Below, piece by piece: positions 60,828-64,000 of a stretch of DNA of 64,000 nucleotides (within the stretch, counting starts at the first letter, position 1; the number at the start of each line of letters is the position of its first letter). The notes under the pieces were generated by a model. That model did no database searches. It saw only the letters and a list, made by a program, of their open reading frames with translations, and had not been told where the DNA came from. The stretch covers positions 1 to 64,000 of the forward strand of contig NZ_FNDK01000005.1 in the NCBI RefSeq assembly GCF_900099605.1, in the 5' to 3' direction. Source of the stretch: Alteribacillus persepolensis. GTDB lineage: Bacteria; Bacillota; Bacilli; Bacillales; Marinococcaceae. A program made the translations under genes and the position numbers.

Positions 60828-62437
60828 GAAACCTCTCCTCCTTGATGTGAAGATGGTTTTTTAGGCAGGTATATAGAAAAAAACGCACCGCCTTCCAGCT
60901 TATTATCAAATTCAAGCATTCCATCGAGGTTAGACACTGTATCACCAACAATCGTGAGTCCATATCCTCTTTTGTGATGGATGCTCTGTTTGGTAGAGAA
61001 ACCTTTTTCCATAAGTATATCTGCGTCGTAGGGAAGTCCCGGACCATTATCACTTATTTCGAACACAACATCGTTTCCGATATCTGTAACGAAAAAAGTT
61101 ACCTTAGGATTAAGACTGTTTTTAGCCGCATCCAACGCGTTATCGATCACATTTCCTAGTATAGAGATAATTTTTGTTTGGGACATATGCGCAGGAAGTG
61201 GTTCTAGATGACTTGCCTGATCGACGTCAAACGCTACTTTCATTTCAGAAGCTCTCCCTGATTTACCAGCTAATATGGCTTGTACAGTCGTATCTTTTAT
61301 TTGACTAAACAGTACTTCTGTCTGCTTTTTCTGGCTGATTGTTTCTTCTTCTATTAATTGGATAGCCTCTTTTGTCTGGCCGAGATGAAGGTAACCCGAA
61401 AGAGCATATAATTTATTCGTATATTCATGATTTTGAGAACGCAGATCATCGGAGTATCTTTTAATATCGGAAAGAGTATTTGCCATTTCCATCATTTCTG
61501 TTTTATCTCGAAAAGTAGAAACGACGCCTACTATTTGATTGTTATCAAAAATAGGCTCTCTATTTACAATGAAGATTTTTCCTTGTAAAGGCAGTTCTTG
61601 ATTGTATTCAGGCCGGCCATGCTCTAAGACACGTTCCATAACCGAATCAGGAAGTATTTCTTTAATGGGTCTGCTTTCTACGGGTTCTGACAAATCAAGC
61701 ATCGTTCTGGCAGAATGGTTGATAAGTGTTAAACATCCGTCTTTATCAATCGCAATAATACCTTCACGAATGGCGGAAAGAATAGCTTGGCGTTCTCGAA
61801 ATAAATGAGCGATTTGATAAGGTTCTAATCCATACATATCTTTTCGAATACTTTTGGAAAGTACGACAGCGCCCAGTGTTCCAATGAAAACAGCTGCTAA
61901 CGCTAATAAACCGAGTAATGAAAGACGCTCGAGTATAACAGCGTGTAAATCTTCTATTAAAAAACCGACCGAAACAACCCCGATAATATTGCCCATGTTA
62001 TCCCTGATGGGTGCCTTTCCTCTAAGTGATGGACCAAGTGTTCCTTCTGCTTGAGAAACATATGATTCTCCATTTGTTAATGCACGATGATTATCTCCCC
62101 CGACCATTTCTTCCCCTATTTTCCACTCATCAGGATGAGCATAGCGAATGCCGCTCTCATTTCCAATAACAACAAATTCAGCCCCGGATTGTTCACGAAC
62201 TCGTTCAGCATACGGTTGTAGAACCTCCGAGGGATTATCGGTTTGAAAAGCATCCCGAACGGTAGGAGCACTCGCAATATAAGTAGCCGTACTCAATGCT
62301 TTATCACCTAACGTATCTTCAATTTCTTCTGATTCTAAGTAGGCAAAAAAGCCAGATAACGCAATGATAACAAGTGTAATTAATGTCAAAACAAGAAGGA
62401 TAATCTTTGTTTGAATCGTAACGTTCATCATTTTCAT
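60824..62437 (-). CDS. Sensor histidine kinase of the CitA/DcuS family
   Basis: A 537-residue membrane kinase. Order: transmembrane helix (about 10-32), a periplasmic-type PAS/sCache sensor domain (about 33-175; HPDEWKIGEEMVGGD is typical), a second membrane helix (about 177-200), a cytoplasmic PAS domain and the kinase core. The H-box is SQNHEYTNKLYALSGYLHLG, the N-box NVIDNALDAAKN, and DNGPGLP is the G1 box. ATG at 62437 follows GGAGGGAGG; an upstream 55-codon extension is not supported. It would sense an external carboxylate. Confidence 0.9.
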   Translation of the reverse strand: MKMMNVTIQTKIILLVLTLITLVIIALSGFFAYLESEEIEDTLGDKALSTATYIASAPTVRDAFQTDNPSEVLQPYAERVREQSGAEFVVIGNESGIRYAHPDEWKIGEEMVGGDNHRALTNGESYVSQAEGTLGPSLRGKAPIRDNMGNIIGVVSVGFLIEDLHAVILERLSLLGLLALAAVFIGTLGAVVLSKSIRKDMYGLEPYQIAHLFRERQAILSAIREGIIAIDKDGCLTLINHSARTMLDLSEPVESRPIKEILPDSVMERVLEHGRPEYNQELPLQGKIFIVNREPIFDNNQIVGVVSTFRDKTEMMEMANTLSDIKRYSDDLRSQNHEYTNKLYALSGYLHLGQTKEAIQLIEEETISQKKQTEVLFSQIKDTTVQAILAGKSGRASEMKVAFDVDQASHLEPLPAHMSQTKIISILGNVIDNALDAAKNSLNPKVTFFVTDIGNDVVFEISDNGPGLPYDADILMEKGFSTKQSIHHKRGYGLTIVGDTVSNLDGMLEFDNKLEGGAFFSIYLPKKPSSHQGGEVS

Positions 62438-62798
62438 CAGTTTGCCTCCCTCCTTTTCGGATTGACAGGAAAGGATAATCTGTTGGCATGGGTGAATCAT
62501 TGGTGTTGTCAATATGTGGAGGAAATCTGTATACATGCAGACGAGGCTGTCGCCTATATCTAAAGGGTTGGCACCGGCCAGGTTTTCTTCTTTCCAGGGC
62601 ACTTGTGCTTTCCTTTTTGTGTCATAGAAATGTCACAGAATGTCGATTGTTGAGAACTACGGTATAGCCCTTTGCAAGAATTGTCAATAGGTGTAAGAAT
62701 ACAGGTAGAAAACATGATGAATATGATAATATGGTGAAAAGAATGCGTCATAAATCATGAAAACGATAAGGTGTACTTACCGGGAAAGGATTATACAT
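62438..62798. repeat. Intergenic region with a degenerate repeat fragment
   Basis: GGGTGAATCATTGGTGTTGT (62489-62508) resembles GGTGAATCACTGGTGTCGTC near 37625, and CAGGGCACTTGTGCTTTCCT (62596-62615) resembles CAGGGCGCTTGTGCTGTTCT near 7912. These are probably repeat relics. The divergent promoters of the kinase and topB genes lie in the rest. Confidence 0.45.
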
Positions 62799-64000
62799 AT
62801 GAGCAAATCAGTTATTCTTGCAGAAAAGCCGTCTGTTGGCAAAGACATTGCCCGCGTCTTGGGCTGTGATAAACAAGGAAAAGATTTCATGGAAGGAAAG
62901 AAATACATTGTAACATGGGCATTTGGACACCTTGTTACTCTCGCTGAGCCGGAAACGTACGATTCCTCGTATAAAACATGGAAACTTGAGGATTTACCCA
63001 TGCTTCCAGATAAATTAAAGTTGTCGGTTATCCCAAAGACAGGCAAACAGTTTAGTGTAGTTAAAAGACAGCTGCATCGAAATGATGTAAAAGACATTAT
63101 TATTGCCACAGATGCCGGTCGTGAAGGAGAGCTTGTGGCACGGTGGATTATTGATAAAGCAAGAGTGAAAAAGCCGGTTAAACGGCTGTGGATTTCATCT
63201 GTTACCGAAAAAGCCATTAAACAAGGGTTCCAAAACCTTAAAGACGGGAGAAAGTTCCATTCATTGTATGAAGCGGCCCAGGCAAGATCAGAGGCAGATT
63301 GGTATGTCGGAATGAATGCCACCAGAGCGTTAACAACAAAATTTAATGCGTCTCTCTCATGTGGACGGGTGCAGACGCCGACATTAGCGATGGTTGCTCG
63401 CCGTGAACGTGAGGTTGCTTCGTTTACACCAGATGAGTTTTATCAAATACGCACTGCAGCTAAGAATGGGACAACTTTTTGGTGGAGGCATCCAAAAAAC
63501 AACGACACACGTATTTTTTCCAAGGAAAAAAAGGACCGTATACTGCAGAAGATACAAAACGAAGATATGGTAATAAAAAAGGTGGAAAAAAAGAAGAAAC
63601 ATGACGCAAATCCATCATTGTTTGATTTAACGGAACTGCAGCGCGAAGCAAGCAGCCGCTTTGGCTATTCTGCTAAAGAAACGCTAAACGTACTGCAGCG
63701 TTTGTATGAAAGGCATAAAGTGTTAACATACCCGAGAACAGACTCCCGTTATTTGTCCTCTGATATTAAAAGTACATTAAAAGATCGCTTGAAAGCTTGT
63801 GACACAGGAAATTTTTCGAAACATGTATTAACGATAAAAAAGAACAGCTGGATGTTGTCTTCTTCTATGATCAATGATAAAAAAGTCTCTGATCATCATG
63901 CCATCATTCCGACAGAAGAGCCGCCACGTTTGTTTGATATGACCAGCAAAGAAAAGAAACTTTATGAACTCGTTGTACAACGGTTTTTGGCGGGTTTTTT
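62799..64000 (+). CDS. topB: DNA topoisomerase III (partial, cut by window end)
   Basis: The first 400 codons of a type IA topoisomerase. The Toprim domain opens with SKSVILAEKPSVGKDIARVL and has DAGREGELVARWIID with the metal-binding acidic residues. The active-site Tyr is in LTYPRTDSRYL. ATTDHHAI-type DHHAIIPTE follows. TopB in Bacillus is about 720 residues, so some 320 are missing. AAAGGA precedes the ATG at 62799. It decatenates and relaxes DNA. Confidence 0.92.
   Translation, partial: MSKSVILAEKPSVGKDIARVLGCDKQGKDFMEGKKYIVTWAFGHLVTLAEPETYDSSYKTWKLEDLPMLPDKLKLSVIPKTGKQFSVVKRQLHRNDVKDIIIATDAGREGELVARWIIDKARVKKPVKRLWISSVTEKAIKQGFQNLKDGRKFHSLYEAAQARSEADWYVGMNATRALTTKFNASLSCGRVQTPTLAMVARREREVASFTPDEFYQIRTAAKNGTTFWWRHPKNNDTRIFSKEKKDRILQKIQNEDMVIKKVEKKKKHDANPSLFDLTELQREASSRFGYSAKETLNVLQRLYERHKVLTYPRTDSRYLSSDIKSTLKDRLKACDTGNFSKHVLTIKKNSWMLSSSMINDKKVSDHHAIIPTEEPPRLFDMTSKEKKLYELVVQRFLAGF

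Noticed and set aside
1-64000. CRISPR array, prophage, transposase, restriction or toxin-antitoxin genes
   Set aside because: Looked for on both strands and none found; repeats present are not regularly spaced.

Overview
The window looks like chromosome of a low-GC, endospore-forming member of the Bacillaceae. The evidence is a set of sporulation genes (cotJABC, an sspH-type SASP, two YheC/YheD ATP-grasp proteins, two CotF-like coat proteins, a DUF3231 protein), a SinI-type antirepressor, a CcpA-type cre site, strong AAGGAGG ribosome binding sites with frequent GTG/TTG starts, and short intrinsic terminators. I see no insertion sequence, prophage, plasmid gene or CRISPR array. Mobile-like DNA is limited to short dispersed intergenic repeats.

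Layout. 0.2-4.6 kb: a di-haem cytochrome c, an orphan TctC-type binding protein and a PanE-like reductase. 5-10.8 kb: CotF-like coat proteins, a quinone oxidoreductase/guanine deaminase pair, and a flavin monooxygenase-Dabb pair divergent from a dienelactone hydrolase. 10.9-16.7 kb: assimilatory nitrate uptake and reduction (narK-nasB-nasC) without nitrite reductase genes. 17-20.5 kb: a secreted poly-gamma-glutamate hydrolase divergent from a secreted protein with six NlpC/P60-like repeats, only one of which keeps the catalytic triad. 21-29.8 kb: a CC/Se-family-like protein, PhoD phosphatase, spore proteins, a drug-efflux MFS and small genes. 30-30.5 kb: a peroxiredoxin whose peroxidatic cysteine codon is an in-frame UGA followed by a SECIS-like hairpin, so it is probably a selenoprotein. 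31-36 kb: aldo/keto reductase, DUF454 protein, and a lysine 6-dehydrogenase/aldehyde dehydrogenase pair. 36-41 kb: a TPR-like protein and a GntR-ABC transporter operon with a visible promoter and operator. 41-50 kb: mixed housekeeping and envelope genes (CAP-domain lipoprotein, DUF421, DUF2515, LD-carboxypeptidase, 3-methyladenine glycosylase, YeeE transporter, sirtuin) and tRNA-Leu(CAG). 50.6-56.5 kb: an ion-channel-like protein, cotJABC, a sugar dehydrogenase lipoprotein, a Crp-type regulator, SinI, a cold shock protein and a Na+/H+ antiporter. 56.8-62.4 kb: a complete tripartite tricarboxylate transporter (tctCBA) with its own CitA/CitB-type two-component system. The window ends inside topoisomerase III.

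How genes work together. The tct locus is the clearest system. A sensor kinase and response regulator (4-base overlap, own terminator) lie upstream of tctCBA. The tctC promoter region has a perfect cre match and a 12-bp inverted repeat, and a terminator-like hairpin sits between tctC and tctB, probably allowing excess binding protein. The lysine pair would take L-lysine to alpha-aminoadipate. The nas genes would take up nitrate and reduce it to nitrite, with nitrite reductase needed from elsewhere.

The observation most worth following is the UGA-containing peroxiredoxin at 29999-30457, which ordinary gene calling splits into two spurious reading frames. No selA, selB, selC or selD is in the window, so the claim depends on those genes being elsewhere in the genome.
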